A stretch of DNA of 64,000 nt. Source: JBDHWG01 sp046328525. Lineage in GTDB: Bacteria > Chloroflexota > Anaerolineae > Epilineales > JAHCIE01. The stretch is from NCBI GenBank assembly GCA_046328525.1, contig JAXLWK010000003.1, positions 310,001 through 374,000 on the forward strand, given 5' to 3'. This document shows, piece by piece, positions 25,796 through 34,938 of this stretch. The notes below the pieces were generated by a model, which saw nothing but the letters and a program-made list of their open reading frames with translations, searched no databases and had not been told where the DNA came from. Position 1 is the stretch's first letter, and every line of letters begins with the position of its first letter. Made by a program: the position numbers and the translations under genes.

Positions 25796-27645
25796 GGCGC
25801 GTCGTTGCCCTGGATGATGTCGGGAAGGAAGGTGTACCAGACCGGCGGCGTCGGCGTGGCCGTCGGGGTTCGCGTGCGTGTCGGCCGGGGCGTCCATGTC
25901 GCCACGCGCGTCTCTGTTGCGGTGGGGGTCCAGGTCGCCGTGGCCGTTGGAGTGCCGGCCGGGGTGGTGGTGAGGGTGGCGGTGGCCGTCTGATCCGGGC
26001 CGGGCGTGACGGTCGCGGTCAGCGTGGCCGTCATGTCGGCGACAACCGTGAGGGTCGCGGTTGCAGACGGCGTGCTGGTCGCGGCAATAGTAGTCGGCGT
26101 TGGGGTGGCCGAGGCGGTGGAGGTTGCGGTCTGGGTGGCCGTGGGCGTCGGGGTGGCTGTGTTCGTCGGCGTCGGCGTCGGCGTCGGGGTGGCTGTATTC
26201 GTCCGCGTCGCCGTGGGCGTTGGGGTGGCTGTGTTCGTCCGCGTCGCCGTCGCGGTCGGCGTGGCCGTCGGTGTGCTGGACGGCGTCGCTGTCAGGGTCG
26301 GCGTTGGGGTGGGGGAAGGGGTGGCCGACGCTGTGGGCGTCGCCGTAGGGGTAACGGGCACGCTCCAGGTCACGTAGACGGCATCCGCCCCCGTCGCCGG
26401 GTTCGGTTGAGTGTACGCGACGACCAGCGTGCCATCGCTCGCTGCCACCAGCGCCGGCGAGCCGCTGACGGCGCCGACCGGCAGGCTGATCGGCGCGCTC
26501 CAGGTCACCAGGTCGCCCGGGTTGAGGTCACTCTCGCTGAGATGCAGGCTTGCGCCTGGGCTTCCCTCAGTCCACAGGGCATAGACGCGGCTGTTGGCAT
26601 ACGCCAGCGCCGGGTGAACGGGCGATTGCTGCGAGGTTGGGCCGGGGCTGTCCGGCGTCCAGAAGGGGGCCAGGTAGGCGGCGTAGTAGAGGCCCTGGCT
26701 GCCGCCGTCGAAACCGCCCCACAGCGTGTAGACGGTGTCCTGGGGGCCGACCGTGACGTCGGGCGCGCTGTCAATGATCTCTGGCGTCAGGTTGGGGGCG
26801 TTGCTGGGGTCCGAGAACCAGCCCGGCGTCGGGGCGGGGTTGGGCGGGCAGCCGGTCCACTGCGCCCACATGACCGCCGTCATGCCGCCGGACGGTTGAA
26901 GCCAGATCAGGGTTGGGCAGCCGCCGGCCGACACAGCCAGCCGCGGCCACGTTCCAGCAGCGCTGACACCTGGGTCGGCGCCTTCGAACAGAGGCAGCCC
27001 GCCTTGCAGCTTGGTGGTGTTGGGCGTCGCAAATGCGAAGTGGAGCAGCGGGGCTTCTGGCGTTCCCTCGCGCTCCGGCCAGACCAGCCACGTGCCGAGG
27101 GCCGAGGCCTGGACGACCGGGCCGCCATCGGCCGCGCCCACCCGCACATTGTTGCGCGTGAAGCGCGAGGAATAGCCGAAGGCATTCGGCTCGCCCAGAA
27201 CCAGGGTTGTCGTGTAGACGCCACCCGGCTGGTAGGCGCCGTTGTACGAGAACCAGGCGATCTGCGGCACGCCACTCGGCGCGACATTGACGTCGGGGAG
27301 GAAGCCGCCGTCGAGGGTGGCGGCCGTCGGTGTCGTCGCGCCCAGGGTGTACTTCGCGTAGACGACCCGACGCCGCGAGGCATCGGTGTCGCTCACCTGG
27401 TCCCAGACGAGGTAGACATCCCGGCCGCCAGGCCCAGCGGCGAGGCGCGGGTTGGCCGCGCCGTAGTTTGGGTTGGAGATCAGGACGGGGGTGGCCCAGG
27501 CGAGGGTCGCCGTCTGCCCGCGCGCCGGTGTCGCGCCGAGGCCCCACGCCAGGCCCAGGACCGCGAGCATGGCCGCGCAGGTGAGAGCTGCCAGAATCCG
27601 AACGCGGCGCAGGCGCCGCGGTGAGGGGGGTAGGCTCAATCCCAT
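25792..27645 (-). CDS. Exported beta-propeller-like protein with Thr-Pro-rich C-terminal tail
   Basis: 617 residues. An N-terminal signal peptide (about 15-43, ending ATPARGQ) is followed by about 390 residues with repeated Trp/Asp strands (VYLVWDQVSD, VPQIAWFSYNG, TWLVWPERE) that resemble sialidase/BNR-type propellers. From about residue 430 a TPTPTxT repeat runs for about 170 residues. The chain ends with VWYTFLPDIIQGNDAP. Chloroflexota often use such tails as cell-wall spacers. Ligand and function unknown. Confidence 0.78.
   Translation of the reverse strand: MGLSLPPSPRRLRRVRILAALTCAAMLAVLGLAWGLGATPARGQTATLAWATPVLISNPNYGAANPRLAAGPGGRDVYLVWDQVSDTDASRRRVVYAKYTLGATTPTAATLDGGFLPDVNVAPSGVPQIAWFSYNGAYQPGGVYTTTLVLGEPNAFGYSSRFTRNNVRVGAADGGPVVQASALGTWLVWPEREGTPEAPLLHFAFATPNTTKLQGGLPLFEGADPGVSAAGTWPRLAVSAGGCPTLIWLQPSGGMTAVMWAQWTGCPPNPAPTPGWFSDPSNAPNLTPEIIDSAPDVTVGPQDTVYTLWGGFDGGSQGLYYAAYLAPFWTPDSPGPTSQQSPVHPALAYANSRVYALWTEGSPGASLHLSESDLNPGDLVTWSAPISLPVGAVSGSPALVAASDGTLVVAYTQPNPATGADAVYVTWSVPVTPTATPTASATPSPTPTPTLTATPSSTPTATPTATATRTNTATPTPTATRTNTATPTPTPTPTNTATPTPTATQTATSTASATPTPTTIAATSTPSATATLTVVADMTATLTATVTPGPDQTATATLTTTPAGTPTATATWTPTATETRVATWTPRPTRTRTPTATPTPPVWYTFLPDIIQGNDAP
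25838..26352 (-). repeat. Tandem repeat coding the Thr-Pro tail
   Basis: Degenerate 6-bp (Thr-Pro / Thr-Ala) units, with near-identical longer blocks of about 48 bp around 26150-26260. Such tracts expand and contract easily and are prone to misassembly. Confidence 0.8.
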
Positions 27646-27731
27646 GGGTTCGTCAAATGACGCTCAGCCAATCCGGCGTTCGTGGGCGGGCGTGCGCCCC
27701 AGTCTGCCTGGACGTTGGCATGGAGGGTGGC

Positions 27732-29648
27732 TTACCGCGCCGGCGCGAAGGGGGCGCCGGCTTTCCGAAGCGCGGGCGGCGTGTCTGTGGGTGTCGCCGT
27801 CGGTGTGTCGGTGGCCGTCGGCGTGTCGGTCGTGGTGGCCGTGGGTGTGTCTGTGAGCGTCGGAGTATCCGTCGGCGTGTCGGTCGCCGTCGCCGTCGCC
27901 GTGGGCGTCGGCGTGTCCGTTGGGGTAGGCGTGTCCGTGGGCGTCGGGGTCTCTGTGGGCGCGAGCGTCGCCGTCGGGGTGTCCGACGGCGACGGCGTAT
28001 TGGTGGGCGTGTCCGTGGGCGTCGGGGTGGATGTGGGCGATGGCGTGGCCGATGGGGGCAGCGGCGCGGTCGCGGTGGGTGTGCGCGTGGCGTGGGCCGG
28101 CTCGAGTATCTGCACCTGGTCCGCGTCAATGCGCGTGCCGTCGGCGCTCGGTGCGCCGGACACGCTGACTCGCGCGCCCACAGTGGCCCACGAGCGGGGA
28201 ATGGTTGGGTCGAAGGCCGTCTGGCGGGTGATGCGGACGTCAACTTGCGTGCCGCTGTCTTGCAGGAGCAGTGTCCAGAGGGTCGAGCCGTCGGCTGAAG
28301 GCGACGGGCGAATCGCCTGGATTGTGCCGAGCACGTCGGTGAAGCGTGTGGCCTGGCTGACGAGCGTGACGGTGGCCTTCAGTGAGTTGCCCACGCACCG
28401 GGCGCGCGCTTCGACGATGGAGTTCTGAAGAATCATCGGCGGAAGGGCGACGGTGCTGGTAATGCTCTGGCCCGCGACAATGATGCGCCTGTCGCCGGTT
28501 CTGCGCTCGACCGGGCCTTGCAGGATGAGGCTCAGGTCGGCCGGGAACGAGCCAGCCGTGTTGACCGTCACCTTGCGCGCCTGAAGCCCTTCCCCATCCG
28601 TGCGCGGCGCGACGACGAGGGTTACGACATCGCTGATGCGAACCGTCGGCGCGACGGGAACGGAGGTCGGTACTTTGACCTCGACACAGCCGATTGTCCA
28701 CGTGGTGTCTTCGATGCTGGTCACCGGCCCCTGGAGCGTCGTCCCGTCGTCGGTCGGCGCTGTCAGGGTTGTGATGTCAATCTTGTGCGCGTACACCTGG
28801 TCGGCGCGAATCTCACCCTGCACCGTGGCAAAGTTGTTGGGGGCGATCAGGGAGCGGTCTGTGGGCAGCGTCGTCTGGGCGTCTACCAGGACGCTGCGGC
28901 CGCCGATTTTCCAGGTCCCAATGTAGGGTCGCAAGGGGACGCTCTGGATGAGGCCGCTGAAAGTCGTCTGATCCGAGAGTGGCGGCAGGAACTCGACCGA
29001 GTCGGCGAACCATTCGCCGCTGCTTGTCGAGTGAGCGCGGACGTTGGCGAGAGCGCCCGTACCTGTCGGCGTCGGCCCCCCGATGCGGGTGCAGTTGTTC
29101 CCATCGGCGATGCAGGCCGCGACGCGCACCTGGAACGAGCCGGTCGGTGTGCTGAATGTGACGAGGCCGTTGGTCGTCCAGGCTGTCGTGAGCTGGCCGA
29201 TGAACTCCCGCGCCGCCGAAGCCGGCGTCGCAGTGGCGGCGGCGGTGAGCCGGATGAGGATGTGAGCCTTGTACGCATTGGCCGGCGTCGGTCCGCCGGG
29301 CGAGACCGCGGGAGTGGCGGGAAGGTCGCTGGCCCCGCGTGGGACTCGGATTTCGACGCGCATGGGAGCGGTGAAAGCCGAGCAGTCGAGGTCGGCGCCG
29401 CTGGCCGAGACGTCCTTGAACTGCGTGTAACCGTCCTGGACGTAGAAGTAGTATGGAGTCTGATTGTACAGCGCGATCCACCACCCGCTTGGACAGCCGC
29501 CAACGGTTTGCAGGGTGACGGTCAGCGGGCGATCAGGCGCGTCCGCCACGCTCGCGGCCGAGGTTGGGGCGCTGGCGCTCAGCAGCCCGGCCGCGAGGAC
29601 GGCGAGAACGATCAGGAAAGCAATCCAGCGGAGGTATGACCCCCTCAT
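27732..29648 (-). CDS. Exported protein with DUF5666-like beta-barrel repeats and Thr-Pro tail
   Basis: 638 residues. A signal peptide or anchor spans about 8-32. Several OB-like segments follow (GPVTSIEDTTWTIGCVEV, GTIQAIRPSPSADGSTLWTL), typical of DUF5666 proteins. The last ~100 residues are TPTDTPT repeats that stop at an abrupt PPALRKAGAPFAPAR end with no recognisable terminal motif, so the tail could be shortened by slippage. Start ATG at 29648 with GAAAGGA upstream. It lies 86 bp upstream of the similar-tailed gene at 25792-27645. Confidence 0.72.
   Translation of the reverse strand: MRGSYLRWIAFLIVLAVLAAGLLSASAPTSAASVADAPDRPLTVTLQTVGGCPSGWWIALYNQTPYYFYVQDGYTQFKDVSASGADLDCSAFTAPMRVEIRVPRGASDLPATPAVSPGGPTPANAYKAHILIRLTAAATATPASAAREFIGQLTTAWTTNGLVTFSTPTGSFQVRVAACIADGNNCTRIGGPTPTGTGALANVRAHSTSSGEWFADSVEFLPPLSDQTTFSGLIQSVPLRPYIGTWKIGGRSVLVDAQTTLPTDRSLIAPNNFATVQGEIRADQVYAHKIDITTLTAPTDDGTTLQGPVTSIEDTTWTIGCVEVKVPTSVPVAPTVRISDVVTLVVAPRTDGEGLQARKVTVNTAGSFPADLSLILQGPVERRTGDRRIIVAGQSITSTVALPPMILQNSIVEARARCVGNSLKATVTLVSQATRFTDVLGTIQAIRPSPSADGSTLWTLLLQDSGTQVDVRITRQTAFDPTIPRSWATVGARVSVSGAPSADGTRIDADQVQILEPAHATRTPTATAPLPPSATPSPTSTPTPTDTPTNTPSPSDTPTATLAPTETPTPTDTPTPTDTPTPTATATATDTPTDTPTLTDTPTATTTDTPTATDTPTATPTDTPPALRKAGAPFAPAR
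27786..28070 (-). repeat. Tandem repeat coding the second Thr-Pro tail
   Basis: Six-base units (Thr-Pro, Thr-Asp) at the end of the DUF5666-like gene, similar to but distinct from the block at 25838-26352. Confidence 0.75.
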
Positions 29649-29828
29649 ATAGCCAGTCCTTTCAGAAGCGCGAGGACGACAGCGGCTCCTGTCTCTCGTT
29701 GTCTACACTCATGACGCGCAAAAGGCCACCGAAGATACTGGCGCGAGGGCTTATCCTTGTGCTTGTGAACATAGTTTCATATACCGGCGGGTCGAGGCGA
29801 TGCGTGCATGGTTGCAGTGCTGAAACTC

Positions 29829-29858
29829 TTGCCTGAAGTCGGCCACATGGGGTATATT
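29829..29858 (+). promoter_or_regulatory. Possible promoter for the two-component system
   Basis: TTGCCT (29829-29834), 18 bp, TATATT (29853-29858), 44 bp before the kinase start. Confidence 0.45.
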
Positions 29859-29901
29859 TTTCCATATTGGCTTCGGAAAGACAAATCCCGGTGACTGGCC
29901 C

Positions 29902-30897
29902 ATGGAAACACTCATCAGCGCTTACGAACGGCTCCTGGCGGAGGTCGCGACAGACCTGCACGCCGCGTGCGGCGTCATGGAGGTTGTCTCCGCCGAAAGC
30001 GCGTCGCCCAAGGCGATCGCGACTTACGGTGAGATAGAGACGGCGGCGCAGGACCTCACCTGGCTCGTGCTGCCTGTGTACGAGGAAGAGATACTCATCG
30101 CCGTGCTGCGCCTCGGCTTTCCGCCGACGGTGCCGCTGCCCGATACCGAGGAGCAGCGCCTGGCGCAGGCCCTCGTCGAGCTGGCCGTCCTTCTGAGCCG
30201 CGCCCGCTCCCTGGGCGACTCGGCGCGGCAGGCGAGCCGGCGCATCCTGTCGGTGACCGAGGAGGAGCTACAGCGCGTCATCCTGGACATTCACGACGGC
30301 CCGGTGCAGAAGCTATTCGCCGCGTCGTCCCAGATTACCCTGATGCAGAGCCGCCTGGCCCACGTTCCGGAGCCGCTGCGCACAACCCTGGAAACGGAGC
30401 TGGTGCGTATCGGCATGCTGCTGGATACCTCGCTCAACGAGATCAAGACGAGCGTCGGCACCATGCGCCCGCCGGAGTTCCGCCGTCGGTCGCTGGTGTC
30501 GGTGTTCCAGGGTCTGATCATGCAGCACGAGGCGATGACGGGCATGCGCGTCGAGCTGACAGTGCGCAACGAGATTCCGCCTGTGAGTCCGCCAGTGAAA
30601 ATCGCGATGTATCGCATCCTTCAGGAAGCGCTCTCTAACGCCTACCGCCACGCCGGTGTTGACCAGCTCGACGTGAGCCTGACGTGCGAAGAAGGCTGGG
30701 TGACGCTGGATATTCAGGACAGCGGTCGAGGCTTCGAGCCGCCGCCTCTGGAAGGGCCGTCGGCGACGGAGCGCGAAGAGCATATCGGCTTGCGCGGGAT
30801 GCGCGAGCGGGCCCAGCTGGTCGGGGGCCATCTGCGTCTGACAAGCTATCCGGGGCAGGGAACCCACATACAAGTGAAAGCGCCGAGCGATGTCTGA
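29902..30897 (+). CDS. Cytoplasmic sensor histidine kinase, NarX/LuxR-partner type
   Basis: 331 residues without membrane helices. Residues 1-105 look like a small GAF-type sensor. The HisKA_3 dimerisation domain has the phospho-acceptor H131 (LDIHDGPVQK), and the ATPase domain has the N box (EALSNAYRHA), DSGRGFEP and GLRGMRERAQLVGG. It phosphorylates the response regulator encoded next, whose start overlaps it by 8 nt. The signal is unknown. Confidence 0.93.
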   Translation: METLISAYERLLAEVATDLHAACGVMEVVSAESASPKAIATYGEIETAAQDLTWLVLPVYEEEILIAVLRLGFPPTVPLPDTEEQRLAQALVELAVLLSRARSLGDSARQASRRILSVTEEELQRVILDIHDGPVQKLFAASSQITLMQSRLAHVPEPLRTTLETELVRIGMLLDTSLNEIKTSVGTMRPPEFRRRSLVSVFQGLIMQHEAMTGMRVELTVRNEIPPVSPPVKIAMYRILQEALSNAYRHAGVDQLDVSLTCEEGWVTLDIQDSGRGFEPPPLEGPSATEREEHIGLRGMRERAQLVGGHLRLTSYPGQGTHIQVKAPSDV

Positions 30898-31540
30898 CAA
30901 GAATGCTTCCGAGCCACCCATCCGCGTCATCCTGGCCGACGACCACGCCCTTGTCCTCGAGGGGCTGCGCGGGCTGCTCCAGAATGAGCCGGACATTCAG
31001 ATTGTGACCACGGTCTCCGATGGCGAGAGTCTCATGGAGGCGGTGCGGCGTCTGCGTCCCGACCTGGTGATTATGGACTTGCAGATGCCGGTCAAGGGCG
31101 GGCTGAGCTGCCTCGAAGAGATTCGCCGCGAGAACCTGCCGGTCAAGGTGCTCGTGCTCACGGCGTTCGGCGATGGCGAGTCGCTGCAACTGGCGTGGGA
31201 GCGGGAGGCGGATGGCTTCGCGCTGAAGACCGACCCGCCGCGGCAGACCGTGGCGGCGATTCGCAACGTCGCCCACGGCCACGTGGTGTTCCCGCGCGGC
31301 GCGCTTCGCGCCCGCTCGCAGCCCGATCCGCAGGCCAACCCACTGTCGAGCTTGTCGGAGCGCGAGCGCGAATTCCTGGCTCTCGTCGCCCAGGGCCTGA
31401 CGAATGCCCAGATCGCCGAGCGCCTGTCGGTGACAGAGCACACCGTCAAATTCCACCTCCAAAACATATTCCAGAAACTGGGCGCTGCCAATCGCACCGA
31501 GGCGGCCCGCCTCTACCACCAGTACAGCCGCCGCGTCTAG
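30890..31540 (+). CDS. NarL/FixJ-family response regulator
   Basis: 216 residues. The receiver domain has the acidic pair in LADDHA, phospho-acceptor D63 (IMDLQMPVKGG) and K113. The C-terminal LuxR-type helix-turn-helix (LSEREREFLALVAQGLTN...TVKFHLQNIF) binds DNA. Translationally coupled to the kinase gene. The downstream gene for an exported protein might be a target, but there is no direct evidence. Confidence 0.94.
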   Translation: MSDKNASEPPIRVILADDHALVLEGLRGLLQNEPDIQIVTTVSDGESLMEAVRRLRPDLVIMDLQMPVKGGLSCLEEIRRENLPVKVLVLTAFGDGESLQLAWEREADGFALKTDPPRQTVAAIRNVAHGHVVFPRGALRARSQPDPQANPLSSLSEREREFLALVAQGLTNAQIAERLSVTEHTVKFHLQNIFQKLGAANRTEAARLYHQYSRRV

Positions 31541-31652
31541 AGGCCCGCAACTTGCGCCATCGGGGCCAGGCTCCCGGCATTTGCGTGTCGGCGGCGAAAG
31601 AATGCTGTGCGTCGCCGACTCAAAGAGGTCAATCGTCGGCAGTGGAGGCTTC

Positions 31653-32084
31653 ATGCGTTGGTTGTCGTTTGCCCTTCCCCTCGCCCTGGCGCTCTTGCTC
31701 TGGCCGGCCGGCGGAGTGAGCGCCGCCGGGCCGCGAGACATCGCGCAGACCGGCGAGATGCCGTGCTACGCGCTGCGCCTGTCAGACATCAAGTCCCAGC
31801 CCTGGGTGAGCTACACGTGCATCGAGACCCGCGCCGTCGTCGTCAACGTGCGGGCAAAGGATTACGACGGCCACGAGCAGGTTCACCTGCGGCTGCGCGA
31901 CGGGACCAGCCAGTACAGCGCTTTCTGGCCGGCGGAGCAAGGCCCGTTGATGGACGGCCAGTGGGTGAAGGTGCGAGCCATGCTTGTGCCCCTGGTGCAA
32001 GGCAACGCCATCGTCGGCTGGGGGCTGCTCATCATCAACTGGGAGCCGACTACACCGCTGCTACAGGATGCGCTGGAGACGTGA
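31653..32084 (+). CDS. Small exported protein of unknown function
   Basis: 143 residues from the ATG at 31653, with GTGGAGG upstream. A signal peptide (about 1-25, FALPLALALLLWP) precedes a beta-rich domain with two Cys (PCYALR, YTCIETR) and a pattern (VVVNVRAKDYDGHEQVHLRL, GQWVKVRAMLVP) that looks like an OB fold. It follows the two-component genes. Not recognised. Confidence 0.65.
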   Translation: MRWLSFALPLALALLLWPAGGVSAAGPRDIAQTGEMPCYALRLSDIKSQPWVSYTCIETRAVVVNVRAKDYDGHEQVHLRLRDGTSQYSAFWPAEQGPLMDGQWVKVRAMLVPLVQGNAIVGWGLLIINWEPTTPLLQDALET

Positions 32085-32446
32085 GGCAGGCCGCGCCGCG
32101 CCGGACTCGCCTGCGAAAAAAGTCAAATTTAGTAAGATTCCTTGTCGCGGACCATCTATTGTGTAGTGAGTGAGGCATCCGTGATTTGACAAAACGGCTG
32201 ACCTGTGCTGCGCTTTGAGGTGGCCTAGCAAGCATCCCGCCGACGACGTGCGTTTAGCTTCGGCGGGGTTTTTTCAAGCCGCTGACATTCCCCAGGCGCA
32301 GCCATTTGTTGTGCCTCTGCAAGTCAACCTAAACGCGGTGCTCGCTCTTCTTGGGGTAAAACTCGGTCAGTTGCCGCCGCTTCGGACCGCGCATCATCCA
32401 TTGTCCTTATCTGTTTGTTCTGGATGCGAGCGCAAGGAGAGGGTAC
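32085..32446. other. Leader region upstream of the primary sigma factor
   Basis: 362 bp without a gene. It holds an AT-rich stretch (32110-32140), a TTGACA hexamer at 32186 with no clear -10 partner, a terminator (32236-32274) and then about 170 bp leading to rpoD. The terminator probably ends the upstream transcript. A short RNA that starts near 32215 is possible but unsupported. Confidence 0.5.
32236..32274 (+). terminator. Intrinsic terminator
   Basis: CCCGCCGA / TCGGCGGG, with a 16-nt loop, followed by G and six T. Confidence 0.8.
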
Positions 32447-33631
32447 GTGGTAATGGAAGTAGACGACATTCAAGCGGCCGAGGCGCCAACAGAGGGGACG
32501 ATTAGCCCACAATTGCAGGCGCTCATTGACCAGGGGCGTCAGCAGGGTTACGTCACATACGACGATATCCTCGATCTGTTGCCTGAGGCAGAAGATAGTC
32601 TCGATCAGCTCGAAGAGCTGTACGTTCGCCTGCAAGAGCAGGGCGTGCAGGTCTTCGACGCCGACCTGTCCCTCGAAGAAGAGGAAGTTGAAGAGCCGGG
32701 CAAGATCATAGATTTCAGCGGTGTTGACGAAGACGACGCCGTTCGCCTCTACATGCTCGAAGTCGGGCGCGTGCCCTTGCTGTCGGGCGACGAAGAGATC
32801 GAGTTGGCGCAGCAGATGGAGCGCGGCCTGGCTGCGCGCAAGCTGCTCGGCGACCGCGTCCACGCGCCCGACCGCCGCCTCCAGCTCGAAGCGGCGATGC
32901 GCGAGGGCGAAGCCGCCCGCCGTCACCTCGTCCAGGCCAACGCGCGCCTCGTCATGAGCATCGCCAAGAAATACCTTGGCCAGGGCGTGCCGTTCCTTGA
33001 TCTTGTTCAGGAAGGCAACCTGGGCTTGATGAAGGCGGCTGAGAAGTTCGACTACCGCCGCGGCTTCAAGTTCTCGACCTACGCGACGTGGTGGGTGCGC
33101 CAGTCTATCACCCGCGCCCTCGCGGACCAGGGCCGGACGATCCGCGTGCCGGTGCACATGAACGACCGAATCCGAAAGGTGTACCGCGCCGCCCAGGACC
33201 TGGAACAGGAGCTTGGCCGCCAGCCCACGCCCGAGGAAATCGCCACGGTGGTGGATCTGCCGCCCCACAAGGTGCAGCGCGCCCTCAAGGTGTCGCGCCG
33301 CTCGCTGTCCCTGGAGAAGCCAGTCGGCGAGGAGGGCGACAGCGAGCTGGGTGAGTTCATCGAGGACGAGACCAGCCCCAGCCCGTCGGAGAACGCGGCG
33401 CAGCGGATGTTGCGCGAGCAGTTGGAGGACATGTTCATGTCCCTCTCGCCGCGCGAGGCGCGCATCCTGGAGATGCGCTTCGGCCTGCGCGACGGCCACA
33501 GCTACACGCTGAAGGAGACGGGCCAGAAGTTCGGCCTGACGCGCGAGCGCATCCGCCAGATCGAGCAGGAGGCGCTGGCAAAGCTGCGCCAGCCCAACCG
33601 CTCGTCCAAGCTGCGCGAGTACCTGCACTGA
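32447..33631 (+). CDS. rpoD: Primary sigma factor (RpoD/SigA)
   Basis: 394 residues. It has an acidic region 1.1 (about 1-90), region 1.2 (DAVRLYMLEVGRVPLLS), region 2 with RFSTYATWWVRQ-type -10 recognition (FKFSTYATWWVRQSITRALAD), region 3, and region 4 (GLTRERIRQIEQEALAKLR). Region 1.1 distinguishes it from the Cys4 sigma factor at 15088. The GTG at 32447 has AGGAG 7 nt upstream. The TTGACA/TATAAT promoters in this window are the expected targets. Confidence 0.95.
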   Translation: MVMEVDDIQAAEAPTEGTISPQLQALIDQGRQQGYVTYDDILDLLPEAEDSLDQLEELYVRLQEQGVQVFDADLSLEEEEVEEPGKIIDFSGVDEDDAVRLYMLEVGRVPLLSGDEEIELAQQMERGLAARKLLGDRVHAPDRRLQLEAAMREGEAARRHLVQANARLVMSIAKKYLGQGVPFLDLVQEGNLGLMKAAEKFDYRRGFKFSTYATWWVRQSITRALADQGRTIRVPVHMNDRIRKVYRAAQDLEQELGRQPTPEEIATVVDLPPHKVQRALKVSRRSLSLEKPVGEEGDSELGEFIEDETSPSPSENAAQRMLREQLEDMFMSLSPREARILEMRFGLRDGHSYTLKETGQKFGLTRERIRQIEQEALAKLRQPNRSSKLREYLH

Positions 33632-33651
33632 GTCTCAATCTGCGATCATCA

Positions 33652-33690
33652 CAAGCCCGCCTCTCTCACTGAGGCGGGCTTGTTTCATTT
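33652..33690. terminator. Intrinsic terminator after rpoD
   Basis: CAAGCCCGCCTC and its complement, 7-nt loop, followed by TTTCATTT; between convergent genes. Confidence 0.85.
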
Positions 33691-33693
33691 GTC

Positions 33694-34824
33694 TCACTCG
33701 GCGGCAGGGGGGCCTGCGTCGGCGGCGATGGCGGCCAGGAGCCGCCGCCGCTGCGCGTCGGTTAGGCCGGGTAGCGTCTCGATGGGCGGGCCGGCATAGG
33801 GGAGGCCCGCGTAGCGTCGCGGCAGCAGGCGGTCGGCCTGGCCGACCTTGCGCAGCATGTCCACGTACTTCTGCCGAAACACGACATAAAAAGCGTGCCG
33901 CACGACGCCGTTTGTGACGGGGCGCGGGGCCGTGGCGATGGGCAAAGCGCGCTCGGCCGACTGCGCCGCCGTCTCGGTGGCGCCCAGGGCCGCGCTGAGG
34001 CGGGCTTTGTCCTCGGCCGACAGGACGGGCAGATCGGCGATGGGCGGGCCGCCGTACATGAGCGCGCGGCTCGCCTGGGGGATTGCCATCCACGACAGTC
34101 CCACCTGCTCAATCGTCTCCCAATAGCGGTCGCCAAAGACGGCGGCGAAGGCGTCAATCATCCGCTGGTTGGTGACATTTGGCAGGCGCAGCCACCAGCG
34201 CAGCTCGTCCACGGTTCCGCCAAACCGATCCAGGTCGACCGGTGTACCCACGCCGGGTACTCTGCCGTCCCCGCTGTACTGCCAGAACACCCACAGGCTC
34301 CAGCCGTTGGGAATGTAGGGCAGGGGGGCCGACGTGTAGTTGGCGACCCACAGATAGTAGCTCGGCGTCCAGGCCGGCCAGCTCCCGGACGCATCCCGCA
34401 CATAGGAATTCCAGAAGCCAGGCGATGTGTAGATGATCGGCCGGGTCTTCAGCTGCGCCTCGACTGCCTCAAGCATACTCAAGATGCGGTCGGCGAGGGC
34501 CGCGCCGGTGATGCCATCCGTCGCTTCGATGTCCACCGCCGGCGGCATGTCGCCAGGCTCGATCGCGCCCACTGTCTGGGCGAACAGGGCGGCCTGGGCC
34601 TGGGGATCCTCGCGCGGTCGAAAGAAGTGATACGCCCCCCGCGCGATGCCGGCGGCCTTCATGCCGTCCCAGTTGGCCGCGAACGTCTGGTCAACGAAGC
34701 CCGTACCCTCGGTCGCCTTGGCGTAGGCAAAGGTGATGCCGCTGCTCGCCACCGTCGGCCAATCTACGCTCCCCTGATAATTCGACACGTCAATGCCTGG
34801 GGCCAGAGTCTCATCCGGAACCAT
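33694..34824 (-). CDS. GH25 lysozyme with duplicated C-terminal module
   Basis: 376 residues. The GH25 muramidase domain (about 8-210) has GIDVSNYQGSVDW with D12 and the catalytic D98-x-E100 (PAVDIEATDG). It cleaves the MurNAc-GlcNAc bond. Residues 219-280 and 305-366 are two copies of a module of about 62 residues ending in YGGPPIADLPVLS / YAGPPIETLPGLT; no family was recognised, and it may bind cell wall. No signal peptide is visible, so export would need a non-classical route. ATG 34824 with GGAGGAG. Confidence 0.87.
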   Translation of the reverse strand: MVPDETLAPGIDVSNYQGSVDWPTVASSGITFAYAKATEGTGFVDQTFAANWDGMKAAGIARGAYHFFRPREDPQAQAALFAQTVGAIEPGDMPPAVDIEATDGITGAALADRILSMLEAVEAQLKTRPIIYTSPGFWNSYVRDASGSWPAWTPSYYLWVANYTSAPLPYIPNGWSLWVFWQYSGDGRVPGVGTPVDLDRFGGTVDELRWWLRLPNVTNQRMIDAFAAVFGDRYWETIEQVGLSWMAIPQASRALMYGGPPIADLPVLSAEDKARLSAALGATETAAQSAERALPIATAPRPVTNGVVRHAFYVVFRQKYVDMLRKVGQADRLLPRRYAGLPYAGPPIETLPGLTDAQRRRLLAAIAADAGPPAAE

Positions 34825-34901
34825 TTCTCCTCCGCGAGGCTGCGGGTAGGGACGTCGCCCTGTCGGGCGCGCGTACTTTTAGCCTCATGTCTGTTTCGTG
34901 C

Positions 34902-34907
34902 TATACT
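34902..34907 (+). promoter_or_regulatory. Candidate -10 box for moeA operon
   Basis: TATACT, 17 bp after a weak -35 (TTAGCC at 34879-34884), 31 bp before the moeA start. Confidence 0.45.
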
Positions 34908-34938
34908 TTCAACGGTTTTTGGCCTTGAGGCGATACGC

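Noticed and set aside
25838..26352. CRISPR array
   Set aside because: The repeats are contiguous degenerate hexamers coding Thr-Pro, with no spacer structure and no cas genes nearby.
25805..26377. Val/Gly-rich plus-strand frames in the repeat block
   Set aside because: They are antisense readings of the Thr-Pro repeat and have no initiation signals.
32186..32274. Small RNA between a TTGACA box and the terminator
   Set aside because: No -10 hexamer at a suitable distance; the terminator is better explained as the end of the upstream transcript.
33895..34938. Long N-terminal extension of moeA
   Set aside because: It is antisense to the GH25 gene, has no homology, and the ATG at 34939 matches the MoeA start with a ribosome binding site.
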